Part shown: positions 24,511 through 32,549 of the stretch, one piece after another
Position numbering within the stretch: the first letter of the stretch is position 1
Layout of the letters: each line of letters starts with the position of its first letter
NCBI GenBank assembly: GCA_964429745.1
Contig: CAYSDI010000004.1
Span: 18,168-82,167, forward strand
Source of the DNA: WGOA01 sp964429745
GTDB lineage: Bacteria > Bacteroidota > Bacteroidia > Chitinophagales > BACL12
Direction: 5' to 3'
Length of the DNA: 64,000 bases
Notes under the pieces: model-generated
Database searches by the model: none
Told to the model about the DNA's origin: nothing
What the model saw: only the letters and a program-made list of their open reading frames with translations
Made by a program: the position numbers and the translations under genes

Positions 24511-25392
24511 ATGTTGGGCAAATTCAGCTTTCTGACTGGCAAAGCAGCTCGCATGGTGCTGCGCGTGCTGTTGTCTGCGTTGGCACTTTGGCTGGTGTCG
24601 CGGCGGGTTGACTTGCAGGAAGCGCTGGCTCTGATGGGGCGTTTGCACCCCGGGTGGGTGGCGCTGGGGGCGGGGTCTTTCGCCTGTTCGCACCTGGCTT
24701 CTTCGGAGCGCTCGCGCTGGTTGTGGCGCGCGGCGGGGGCGCCGTTGTCGCGCATGGAAGCCTGGCGGTTGTATTGGCTGGGGGCGTTTTACAGCCTGTT
24801 TCTTCCCGGGGGGGTGGGGGGCGATGGATACAAAGTGTACGCGCTTAAGCGCTATTCGGGGGTTTCGCTAACCGCCTTGGTTAAAGCCGGCTTGCTGGAC
24901 CGGGGCTTTGGGGTAGCCGTGATTCTATGGCTCTCGCTTGGATTAGCCTTGTTGGTGTTGCCGCTTCCCGCTACCTGGATATACCTTTCACTAATGGCCC
25001 TTTTACTGTTCTTCCCCTTAGTTTGGTTGGGGGTGCGGATTTTTTTTCGATCCTTTTTGGCTGTTTTTGCTCAGGCGTTGGGTTACAGCATCATCAAGCA
25101 GGTGCTTCAAGCCTTCGCAGCGATCTGTCTGCTCCTGGCTACCGGCACGGCCTATCATCCCGCATATCCGTTGGCTTTTCTGCTGTCTTCGTTGGCCTTG
25201 TTATTGCCCATCTCTGTTGGCGGCATGGGCGCCCGCGAACTGGTGTTGAGTTACCTGCCGCCAGAATTCCCAATCAACGAAGAAGCTGCCGTGGCCATGA
25301 GCCTGTTATTCTTTTTGCTCAACGCCGTTTTTAGTTTGGCGGGGGCTACAGCGAAGGGGCAGCTTGCCACGAACAAAAGCGAGGCAGGTTGA
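24511..25392 (+). CDS. LPG-synthase-type (UPF0104) integral membrane protein
   Basis: 293 residues with about eight hydrophobic segments. It belongs to the lysylphosphatidylglycerol-synthase transmembrane family (the AglD/MprF membrane half), thought to flip or handle lipids and lipid-linked sugars. Family signatures are SERSRWLWRAAG near residue 70, FYSLFLPGGVGGDGYKVYALKR, GLLDRGFGVAVILWL, and the late LLPISVGGMGARELVL. There is no catalytic synthetase domain. ATG 24511 was chosen from a long open frame because homology and the first helix start there. It is divergent from the GT39 gene, suggesting a shared lipid-linked glycan task; this is inferred from position only. Confidence 0.85.
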   Translation: MLGKFSFLTGKAARMVLRVLLSALALWLVSRRVDLQEALALMGRLHPGWVALGAGSFACSHLASSERSRWLWRAAGAPLSRMEAWRLYWLGAFYSLFLPGGVGGDGYKVYALKRYSGVSLTALVKAGLLDRGFGVAVILWLSLGLALLVLPLPATWIYLSLMALLLFFPLVWLGVRIFFRSFLAVFAQALGYSIIKQVLQAFAAICLLLATGTAYHPAYPLAFLLSSLALLLPISVGGMGARELVLSYLPPEFPINEEAAVAMSLLFFLLNAVFSLAGATAKGQLATNKSEAG

Positions 25393-25449
25393 AGGGGCTT
25401 TGCGTTTAAGGCAGGGTGCGGTAGCGGGTTGTTGTGAATGTTAATGTAT

Positions 25450-25484
25450 CCGACAATTGTCGCGAAGGTTGCGCAAGTTGTCGG
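25450..25484. promoter_or_regulatory. Inverted-repeat operator candidate of the Xre-RES locus
   Basis: CCGACAA (25450-25456) and TTGTCGG (25478-25484) are inverted. CGACAATTGTCG (25451-25462) is itself a perfect 12-bp palindrome. The array ends 21 bp before the antitoxin start, as expected for an autoregulated toxin-antitoxin promoter. Confidence 0.55.
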
Positions 25485-25505
25485 ATTTTTGATTAACTTG
25501 GCTTT

Positions 25506-25955
25506 GTGAAGCGGCAATCAACTCCAAAAAAAGTCTCTCCAAAAAAGCTGATCAGTTTTTCCTATCAAAGTGCCGGTGATAAAGGTATTCTCAAGCTAAT
25601 CGAAACCGTTCGAACAGGGATTCCGTTTGCTGAATTTCACAAGCATGCCCAAACCATGCCCTTTACTATAGAGCAATGGGCGGAGTATCTTCACGTATCC
25701 GTGCGAACTATACAAAGAAGCAGAAAAGAAGACACGGCCTTTCAGGCGCTTCAGGCAGAGCGAATTGTAGAGATTATTATGGTCTACAAACATGGTATTG
25801 AAGTCTTTTCAAACCAGGATAAGCTTAACAAATGGTTGGTGACTCGTACAGCCACTATGGGGGGAAAAGCCCCGCAGGACTTTCTGGATACCAAGCTTGG
25901 TGTTGGTTTGGTCAACGATGAATTGGGCAGAATAGAGCACGGCATTCTGGCATGA
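25506..25955 (+). CDS. Xre/MbcA/ParS-type antitoxin
   Basis: 149 residues starting at GTG (an in-frame stop lies 12 bp upstream). The N-terminal half holds a helix-turn-helix (FTIEQWAEYLHVSVRTIQRSR, about 53-75). The C-terminal half is the MbcA/ParS toxin-binding domain (VEVFSNQDKLNKWL-type helix, then PQDFLDTKLGVGLVNDELGRIEHG). Such proteins bind the promoter and neutralise the RES toxin coded next to them. The gene overlaps the toxin gene by 4 bp (ATGA), giving coupled translation. Base composition is lower in GC than the neighbouring genes, as often seen for mobile toxin-antitoxin pairs. Confidence 0.93.
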   Translation: MKRQSTPKKVSPKKLISFSYQSAGDKGILKLIETVRTGIPFAEFHKHAQTMPFTIEQWAEYLHVSVRTIQRSRKEDTAFQALQAERIVEIIMVYKHGIEVFSNQDKLNKWLVTRTATMGGKAPQDFLDTKLGVGLVNDELGRIEHGILA

Positions 25956-26410
25956 TCGTTTATCGTCTCTGCAAAGGCCAGTACAAGACTGATCTTTCGG
26001 GAAAAGGAGCTGAATTGTATTCCGGGAGATGGAACAGCAAGGGTACAGCCATGCTCTACACGAGCCAATCCCAAGCGTTGGCGCTCTTAGAAATTTTGGC
26101 ACACGTTGGTAAAGAGAGCATGCCCGAGGGTTATTTTATGATAGCTATTTACTTGCCAGATGACGCCAGTATGTTAGCCGTGGCACTTGCCGACTTACCA
26201 AAAGACTGGAAAGCTGTTCCTTTTGCAAACAGCACCCAAAGACTTGGTGACCAGTTCATCAGAGACGGGCACTCCCTTGTACTAAAAGTACCATCTGTAT
26301 TTGTACCCGGTGACTGTAACTACTTAGTTAGTCCAAAGCACGAACAAATGCAGGGAGTTACGGTCATCTCGCAAGACCCCTTTAAGTTGGACCCCCGATT
26401 CACCTCTTGA
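25952..26410 (+). CDS. RES-domain toxin (NAD+-degrading)
   Basis: 152 residues, a complete RES domain. The motifs that name the family are visible: Arg26 in YSGRWNSKG, Glu47 in ALLEILAH, and Ser115 in LKVPSVFVPGD. RES toxins such as MbcT and the Pseudomonas homologue Res break down NAD+ and stop growth when the antitoxin is lost. It overlaps the upstream antitoxin by 4 bp. All key residues are intact, so the pair is probably functional. It converges with aroE across about 100 bp that hold no clear terminator. Confidence 0.94.
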   Translation: MIVYRLCKGQYKTDLSGKGAELYSGRWNSKGTAMLYTSQSQALALLEILAHVGKESMPEGYFMIAIYLPDDASMLAVALADLPKDWKAVPFANSTQRLGDQFIRDGHSLVLKVPSVFVPGDCNYLVSPKHEQMQGVTVISQDPFKLDPRFTS

Positions 26411-26512
26411 GCGAACTTGAGGATGATATTGTCCAAACTACTGTATTTTCAACGCAGCATTTAAATATAATACTTCCTTTTACCTGATCACGGTGCCATC
26501 CCGGCTCCTTCT

Positions 26513-27376
26513 TTAAGCCCCTCCCTCCCAAATGCCCCAGGCAGCCTCGGCCTGACCATACAGCATCACTAACCCATTGCCGATGGTGGCACCGGCCAGT
26601 TCGCCTTTGGTTAAAAAGATGGTTTTTTCGGGGTTGTATACCAGATCAAACAGAAGGTTGTTATAAGATAACATTTCATATGGTATCTCGGGGCGACTGA
26701 GCACGTCGGGGTGCATGCCCAACGGGGTGCAGTTAATGATGACGGGATACTGCCGCAAGACCTCAGGGGTTAATTCGCCATAGGTATAATCAACGGCAGG
26801 TCCTTGCGTGCGGGAAACGGAGCGGGTTTGGAACCCGATTTTGCGCATGGCAAAGTGCACCGCTTTTGAAGAGCCGCCGGTGCCGAGTACCAGGGCGCCG
26901 CTGGCAGCGGAGTGGCTCGCGGTAGCGGATTTGCCTGAGGCAGTAGCGTTGCCAACAGCTGCAGCGTGGCTCGCTGCCGCGGATTCCGCTGTTCTGGCTG
27001 AAGGGCCCTTCGCCCATTGGTCCAGCAACGGCTGAATGCTGGCCAAAAATCCAATCCAGTCGGTGTTGTAGCCGGTCAGGCGCCCGTCTGGCCCGAAGTG
27101 GATGGTGTTCACTGCCCCGATGGCGCGGGCATCGTCGTCAATGGCGTCCAGATAGGCCATGACGGATTGTTTGTAGGGAATGGTGACGTTGAGGCCGCAA
27201 AGGTTGGGTTCGCGGCGCAACAGGTCGGGGAATTCCTGGATGCTGGCCAGGGGAAAGGCCTCGTAGCGGGCGTCGGCAATGCCTTCGCGCAGAAACTTTT
27301 CGGCGAAATAGCCGGGACTTAACGAGTGGGAAAGCGGGTAACCGATAAGGCCAAAGACGCGGGTTTCGCGGGTCAT
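26513..27376 (-). CDS. aroE: Shikimate dehydrogenase with an Ala/Ser-rich insert
   Basis: 287 residues from ATG 27376. AroE reduces 3-dehydroshikimate with NADPH in aromatic amino-acid synthesis. Substrate-site motifs are YPLSHSLSPGYFAEKF, NVTIPYKQSVMAYLD with the catalytic lysine, and TDWIGF with the aspartate. The dinucleotide loop is VLGTGGSSKAV, and CTPLGMHPD follows. Between the two domains (about residues 125-160) lies a low-complexity Ala/Ser/Thr stretch coded by degenerate ~24-bp repeats, absent from usual AroE. It is the last gene of the TPR - comA - DUF368 - aroE run, 10 bp after DUF368. Confidence 0.93.
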   Translation of the reverse strand: MTRETRVFGLIGYPLSHSLSPGYFAEKFLREGIADARYEAFPLASIQEFPDLLRREPNLCGLNVTIPYKQSVMAYLDAIDDDARAIGAVNTIHFGPDGRLTGYNTDWIGFLASIQPLLDQWAKGPSARTAESAAASHAAAVGNATASGKSATASHSAASGALVLGTGGSSKAVHFAMRKIGFQTRSVSRTQGPAVDYTYGELTPEVLRQYPVIINCTPLGMHPDVLSRPEIPYEMLSYNNLLFDLVYNPEKTIFLTKGELAGATIGNGLVMLYGQAEAAWGIWEGGA

Positions 27377-27386
27377 AGCCGCCAAA

Positions 27387-28337
27387 TTACGCCGACTTTT
27401 TTTCCTTGCCGGAGCCCAGGTTTTCGATGCCCCAAACAAGCGCAGCGCCGATAACGATAAAGACCAGTGCTATCCAGAACTCCTGGTTCACCGCTGGCAT
27501 CAACCATTCGTAGCCGGTGTCGGCTACTTTGATCGTGCCATCGGGCATTGTCCGTTCTTCCGTTAGTGTTGTTTTCCAAGGCCAGATGATAAGCAGGGAT
27601 CCTGCCACAAATCCGGTCAAGAGTCCGACGGTCTGGTCGTGAAAGCGCTTGAGGACAAAATCTAAAAGGCGGCTGAAGACCACCAGACCAATTCCACAAC
27701 CTAACATTACTGGCAATAGAATGCCGATGTCACGGTTTTTGGCCGCGGCCAGAATGAGCCAGTAATTGCCCATGATCAGCAGCACAAAAGAACCGGAAAG
27801 TCCGGGCAAAATCATGGAGCAAATGGCCACGATTCCGCAGACAAAAAGGTAACCAAAATTTGTATTCTCTGTGCCAGGCGTGAGCAGCGCGATGCCTACC
27901 GCGATCCCGATGCCAACGACCAACATCGCCACAACGCCTGCGTTCCACTTTCGAACAAAACGAAACACAAACACAATAGAAGTTAGGATGAGCCCAAAGA
28001 AAAACGCAAGCGTAAAAACCTGGTAATGTTCAAAGGCATAACTCAGTACAGCTGCCAACGAAACTACGGCCAACCCTACGCCTAAAAACAAGGCTATCAG
28101 AAACGGAAGGTTAACATACTGCGAAAACTCCTTAAAACGGCCGCTGAACAGCAGTTTAACAGCGTTCAGATCAAAGGACTTTAACGCCGTTATCAGCTCA
28201 TCAAAAACCCCCGTAATAAAAGCTATGGTACCTCCGGATACTCCGGGAATGACGTTGGCGGTGCCCATCGCAAAGCCTTTGGCTGTCAAAATGGCATACT
28301 CCGTCCAGGAGCGTTTGGATGGGGAAACTTGGCTCAT
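27387..28337 (-). CDS. DUF368 family membrane protein (polyprenyl-phosphate translocase type)
   Basis: 316 residues with about nine hydrophobic segments. Family marks are AKGFAMGTANVIPGVSGGTIAF at the start and the second half-repeat motif ILPGLSGSF, the inverted pseudo-repeat typical of DUF368. Members of this family (PopT) have been reported as undecaprenyl-phosphate translocases that return the lipid carrier to the cytoplasmic side. The C-terminus extends with a beta-rich, polar loop (TLTEERTMPDGTIKVADTG) before the last helix. It lies 54 bp after the phosphosulfolactate synthase gene and 10 bp before aroE. Confidence 0.9.
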   Translation of the reverse strand: MSQVSPSKRSWTEYAILTAKGFAMGTANVIPGVSGGTIAFITGVFDELITALKSFDLNAVKLLFSGRFKEFSQYVNLPFLIALFLGVGLAVVSLAAVLSYAFEHYQVFTLAFFFGLILTSIVFVFRFVRKWNAGVVAMLVVGIGIAVGIALLTPGTENTNFGYLFVCGIVAICSMILPGLSGSFVLLIMGNYWLILAAAKNRDIGILLPVMLGCGIGLVVFSRLLDFVLKRFHDQTVGLLTGFVAGSLLIIWPWKTTLTEERTMPDGTIKVADTGYEWLMPAVNQEFWIALVFIVIGAALVWGIENLGSGKEKKSA

Positions 28338-28391
28338 GATAGGTGGTGGCCTTTTAAGGCAAAGGTGGTCAGATGCGGCGCAAAGCAGCCA

Positions 28392-29204
28392 TTAGTACTC
28401 GGTAGTCGGGTTGCTGGCTTCTACTTCCTTGGTGTCGCGCTTGGTAAGAAAGTGGTCAAAGGTGTCGCTGCGCAGGCCGAGGCGCAGGGTTTCCAGCGGA
28501 ATTACTTCTGACGGGGCAATATTGCCCAGGTTTACGTTGGCGCCAATGAGTTTGACGAACCAAACCTGCTGCTCTTTCATTGGAGCTTCCCAAATGATGC
28601 GCTCCTCGGGAATTTTAGTCAGAATTTCTTCGATCAACCCGGAGCGCACTTCACCGGTACCGCGGTAGATGCCAACCGTGCCGCTTTCGCGGGCTTCGGC
28701 AATTACTTTCCACGCGCCGGCATCGAGCTCCTGGCGCATGAGGCGAATCCATTTGTAGGGTGGCAGGATTTTGCTGGCGTCTTTGGAACCCACTTCGGAC
28801 AGCACGGTCACATAGCGCGAAAGCTTGCGTATGTAGTCGCACTTTTGATCGTGGTCCAGGTCTAGCGAGCCGTCGCTGACCTCGGTGTATTCCATGCCAT
28901 AGTGCTCCAGGAGCCGAAGGAAATCGTCAAACTGGCCACGGACGATGAACGCTTCGAACAAGGTGCCTCCAAAATAGACGGGGATGCCCGACTCTTTGTA
29001 GAGTTCCAGCTTGTCTTCCAGATTTGGGCTGACGTAAGAGGTGCCGAATCCGAGCTTGACGATGTCGATGTAGGGCTCGCTGACCTCGAGCATGTCCTCG
29101 ACTTGGCGCAGGCTCAAGCCTTTGTCCATCACCATCGTTAAGCCGTATTTGCGCGGCTTCAGGCTGCGGTCAGGAATGTCCGCAAGATTAAACAGGTATC
29201 GCAT
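28392..29204 (-). CDS. comA: Phosphosulfolactate synthase
   Basis: 270 residues. ComA adds sulfite to phosphoenolpyruvate and gives phosphosulfolactate. The TIM-barrel family is recognisable from KPRKYGLTMVMDKGLSL, IDIVKLGFGTSYV, GIPVYFGGTLFEAF, EVSDGSLDLD, VLSEVGSKDASK and IIWEAPMKEQQVWFV. In archaea this starts coenzyme M synthesis. In Bacteroidota the product could feed sulfopyruvate and cysteate for sulfonolipids; no later step (ComB, ComC, ComDE) is in the window. It sits between a TPR gene (28 bp upstream) and DUF368. Confidence 0.92.
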   Translation of the reverse strand: MRYLFNLADIPDRSLKPRKYGLTMVMDKGLSLRQVEDMLEVSEPYIDIVKLGFGTSYVSPNLEDKLELYKESGIPVYFGGTLFEAFIVRGQFDDFLRLLEHYGMEYTEVSDGSLDLDHDQKCDYIRKLSRYVTVLSEVGSKDASKILPPYKWIRLMRQELDAGAWKVIAEARESGTVGIYRGTGEVRSGLIEEILTKIPEERIIWEAPMKEQQVWFVKLIGANVNLGNIAPSEVIPLETLRLGLRSDTFDHFLTKRDTKEVEASNPTTEY

Positions 29205-29232
29205 ACCGTGGTGCTTTTAGCGTTAAAGTGTG

Positions 29233-30645
29233 CTAGCGGTTGTACTGCTTGATGAGGTCCAGGACCAGAGGGTCCTTTTCCAATTGGGGAAAAAGCTCAA
29301 AGAGCACAGGATGGGCGGGAGCGTCAAGGTCCAGGGCGTGTTGAAGGCTTTCGCTGCCTTCCCGGCCCCGGCCGGAAATCATGAGACATGCGCCGTGGAG
29401 GTAATGGAGGAGTGCCAGGTCGCCACAATGGGCGATGGCTTCAGAGGCCGCCACGACGGCGGCTTCGCGGGCGCCGGATTCAGCCAGCATACGGCTGTAC
29501 TGAACCCAGTGAGGAGGATAGTCGGGTCGGATTCGAAGGGCTTCGCGGTAACTGACCAAGGCCTGGTCAATGTAGTCCAATTCGTATTGCAACCGCCCGA
29601 GTTCCACCTGGTACTCGGCGTGTTCTGGTTCCAGTTGAATGGCCTTTTTGAAGTTACGCAGCGCCTGTTCCCGGTTGTTTTGCGCCAGATAAGTGTGCCC
29701 AATTCGCGAATAGGCCTCGCTGAAGTACGGGTCCAGTTGGAGCGCCTTGCGGTAGTGGTGCCGGGCACCGCCCCATTCCCCCAGTTTTTCGCGGCAGGAG
29801 CCGATGCGGAAATAGACTTCTTCATCAGGCTCATTTCGGTCAATGGCCTGTAAAAAGAGGGAAATGGCCTCGCGGTAGCGCTCAAGTCGGTAGAGCGCTT
29901 CGCCGGTGTCGCGGTAAACGGGACCAAATTTCTCTTCGATGGCCTGCACAAATTCGTAGGCCTCGATAGCTTTTTCAAAGAGCCCCATACCGGCGTAAGC
30001 CTTGCCCAAGTTGTACCAGGCCAGGTAGGCGTAGGGGTGGCGGTCAATGATCTGGCTGTTGAGCGACACGCTCTCCTCGTACTTTTCCGAAATGTCAACG
30101 CAGTACCAAAGCTTGGTCAGCGCATCTTCAGATTCGGGGTTGAGGTCGAGGGCCATGCGGAGTTTTTCGAACATTTGGTCAAAATCTTCGAGGTCTCCGT
30201 AGACTTCGGCCATTTCTACCAGAATTTGATCGTGCTCCTCCAGGTCGGCGCGCTCCAGGGCTTCTTCCAGGCAACTAATGGCCTTGGGGTATTCTTCTTT
30301 CTGCACGTAGAGGTCTGCGCGCAGGTAGTAAATCTCAATTTCTGATGGGTCGTAAAGCGCGGCCTGGTCGGTGCAGATCATGGCTTCGTCAAAGCGGCGC
30401 ATTTCAAAGAGGACGTCCGCTTTGCGGATGTAAAACAATGCGTTGTAAGGATTTAGCTCCAGACCGTATTCGGAAGCCTGCAAGGCCATTTCCAGTTCGT
30501 CCTGGTCCTGGTAGTGCTCGATGATCTGTTCCAGGTCTTCATCGTCGAAGAAGGCCAGAACGTCTTCGGCCAATGCGCGTTCGAAACGGGTAACCAATTC
30601 CCGAATTTCACGACCCTCCCTTTCCCACGCTTCGCCTTTAAACAT
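29233..30645 (-). CDS. Tetratricopeptide repeat protein
   Basis: 470 residues, almost entirely TPR units of 34 residues (about ten to twelve). Examples are ALFYIRKADVLFEMRRFDEAM, AYLAWYNLGKAYAGMGLFEKAI, FSEAYSRIGHTYLAQNNREQAL and AEYQVELGRLQYELDYIDQAL. There is no signal peptide or membrane helix, so it is a cytoplasmic scaffold. The N-terminus (about 1-60) is acidic (FFDDEDLEQIIEHYQDQDELE). It heads the run TPR - comA - DUF368 - aroE. A -7 box TAACTTTG ends 7 bp before the start codon, suggesting a very short leader. Confidence 0.9.
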   Translation of the reverse strand: MFKGEAWEREGREIRELVTRFERALAEDVLAFFDDEDLEQIIEHYQDQDELEMALQASEYGLELNPYNALFYIRKADVLFEMRRFDEAMICTDQAALYDPSEIEIYYLRADLYVQKEEYPKAISCLEEALERADLEEHDQILVEMAEVYGDLEDFDQMFEKLRMALDLNPESEDALTKLWYCVDISEKYEESVSLNSQIIDRHPYAYLAWYNLGKAYAGMGLFEKAIEAYEFVQAIEEKFGPVYRDTGEALYRLERYREAISLFLQAIDRNEPDEEVYFRIGSCREKLGEWGGARHHYRKALQLDPYFSEAYSRIGHTYLAQNNREQALRNFKKAIQLEPEHAEYQVELGRLQYELDYIDQALVSYREALRIRPDYPPHWVQYSRMLAESGAREAAVVAASEAIAHCGDLALLHYLHGACLMISGRGREGSESLQHALDLDAPAHPVLFELFPQLEKDPLVLDLIKQYNR

Positions 30646-30652
30646 AGACGTG

Positions 30653-30660
30653 CAAAGTTA
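30653..30660 (-). promoter_or_regulatory. Putative -7 promoter element of the TPR-comA-DUF368-aroE operon
   Basis: The minus strand reads TAACTTTG, ending 7 bp before the ATG of the TPR gene. Confidence 0.45.
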
Positions 30661-30862
30661 CGCAACTGCTCGAATCTACGGCTTTTGTTCATTGTGGTGC
30701 AAAGGAGATACCCACACTGTATTAACTCATTGACTATCAAGGCATTAAATTGCAATTTTGGTTGAGTTGCCCCCCTTTTCCACCGGGTGAGTTTCCGCTT
30801 TTGTGCGGAGTTTTGGGACCCCTTCGCCCGGAAATGGACGACGAGACCAGCCTGGCTTTCGC

Positions 30863-30870
30863 TAACTTTG
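30863..30870 (+). promoter_or_regulatory. Putative -7 promoter element of the aldehyde dehydrogenase gene
   Basis: TAACTTTG, 43 bp before the ATG at 30914. No matching -33 TTG was seen. Confidence 0.35.
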
Positions 30871-30913
30871 GCCAGCCAAACCGGCCATTTTCCCCCATTT
30901 GGGAGACAACTTC

Positions 30914-32467
30914 ATGCTTATGGAAACGATCACGTCAACTGCGCTACCTTTTTTGTCGGAATTGGGGCTTCGCGCCATGAATCCCGGCACTTCTACCGGC
31001 CAGCACCACCTCAAAACAGGGGGTGAACGCCTCGAATCTTTTTCTCCGGTGGACGGTCAACTGATTGGCGCCGTAGAGGCCACCACAGAAGAAGCGTACC
31101 ACCAGGTGGTCCAGAAGGCCCAGGAAGCTTTTTTGGAATGGCGAACCTGGCCGGCACCGCGCCGCGGCGAAGTAGTGCGCCAAATCGGGCAGGAACTGCG
31201 CCTGCACAAGGACGCGCTGGGACAATTGGTCAGCTACGAAATGGGCAAAAGCCTGCAGGAGGGCTTGGGCGAAGTGCAGGAAATGATTGACATCTGCGAT
31301 TTTGCCGTGGGTCTTTCGCGGCAATTGTATGGCTTAAGCATGCATTCGGAGCGCCCCGGGCACCGCATGTACGAGCAATGGCATCCGCTGGGAGTGGTCG
31401 GCATTATTTCGGCATTCAACTTTCCGGTGGCTGTGTGGGCCTGGAACAGCGCCATCGCCTGGGTTTGTGGCGATACCTGCGTGTGGAAACCTTCAGAGAA
31501 AGTGCCGCTGACCGCGGTGGCCTGTCAGTTGATTACCGCCAAAGTTTTCGCCGCCAACGGGGTGCCCGAAGGGGTGTCCTGCCTGGTCAATGGCAACTAC
31601 AAAACGGGGGAATGGATGAGCAATGACGCGCGACTTCCGCTCATCAGCGCCACCGGTTCCACCCGCATGGGCAAGCTCGTGGGCACGGCGGTGGCGGGGC
31701 GCCTCGGTCGTTCGCTGCTGGAGCTCGGCGGCAACAATGCCATCATCGTCAGTGAAAAAGCGGACCTGGATCTGGCGCTCCTGGGGGCGCTGTTTGGTGC
31801 CGTGGGAACTGCCGGCCAGCGCTGCACCACCACACGCCGCCTGATCATTCACGAATCGGTTTACGACTCGCTTCGCGCCAAGCTGGTGGCGGCCTACGGG
31901 CAGCTCCGCATCGGCGATCCGTTGGATGCAGCGAACCACGTCGGTCCGCTGATTGATCGCACAGCCGTGGAGCAGTACCTCGGCGCTATTCAACAAGTGG
32001 AAGCGGCGGGTGGTCGTTTTGCAGTGCAAGGCGGTGTCTTGCAAGGCTCCGGTTACGAGAGTGGCTGTTACGTGAAACCCTGCATTGCCGAAGTGGAGAA
32101 CACCTGGCCGGTAGTGCAGCACGAAACCTTTGCGCCAATTCTCTACCTGATTAAATACCGCACGCTGGAAGAAGCCATTGCGCAGCAGAACGGCGTACCC
32201 CAGGGCTTGAGCTCTGCCATCATGACCCGCGACCTGATCGAAGCCGAGCGCTTTCTGTCTTCAGCGGGTTCTGATTGCGGCATTGCCAACGTCAACATCG
32301 GCACTTCGGGTGCGGAGATTGGCGGCGCTTTTGGCGGCGAGAAAGAAACTGGCGGTGGCCGCGAGTCCGGTTCTGATTCCTGGAAAGCCTACATGCGGCG
32401 CCAAACCAATACGATCAACTACACCACCAGCTTACCGCTGGCGCAGGGCATCAAGTTTGATCTTTAA
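30914..32467 (+). CDS. ALDH7-type aldehyde dehydrogenase (aminoadipic semialdehyde dehydrogenase)
   Basis: 517 residues from ATG 30914 (ATG 30920 is an alternative). It is an NAD-dependent aldehyde dehydrogenase. The ELGGNNAIIV motif, rather than ELGGKSP, and the active cysteine in GTAGQRCTTTRR are typical of the ALDH7/antiquitin group, which oxidises alpha-aminoadipic semialdehyde in lysine breakdown. Also visible are the general motifs HPLGVVGIISAFNFPVAVWAWN, WKPSEKVPLTA and the proton-relay glutamate of the ELGG region, with HETFAPILYLI late. No other lysine-degradation gene is in the window. A polysaccharide deacetylase-like gene follows 82 bp downstream. Confidence 0.9.
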   Translation: MLMETITSTALPFLSELGLRAMNPGTSTGQHHLKTGGERLESFSPVDGQLIGAVEATTEEAYHQVVQKAQEAFLEWRTWPAPRRGEVVRQIGQELRLHKDALGQLVSYEMGKSLQEGLGEVQEMIDICDFAVGLSRQLYGLSMHSERPGHRMYEQWHPLGVVGIISAFNFPVAVWAWNSAIAWVCGDTCVWKPSEKVPLTAVACQLITAKVFAANGVPEGVSCLVNGNYKTGEWMSNDARLPLISATGSTRMGKLVGTAVAGRLGRSLLELGGNNAIIVSEKADLDLALLGALFGAVGTAGQRCTTTRRLIIHESVYDSLRAKLVAAYGQLRIGDPLDAANHVGPLIDRTAVEQYLGAIQQVEAAGGRFAVQGGVLQGSGYESGCYVKPCIAEVENTWPVVQHETFAPILYLIKYRTLEEAIAQQNGVPQGLSSAIMTRDLIEAERFLSSAGSDCGIANVNIGTSGAEIGGAFGGEKETGGGRESGSDSWKAYMRRQTNTINYTTSLPLAQGIKFDL

Positions 32468-32549
32468 GGCCGCTATTTTTGGTGCAGGCAGCGGCTCAGT
32501 TGATTTCTTTACAGGAGCCACCATGGCATCAGCCGCTTGATCATCCAAC

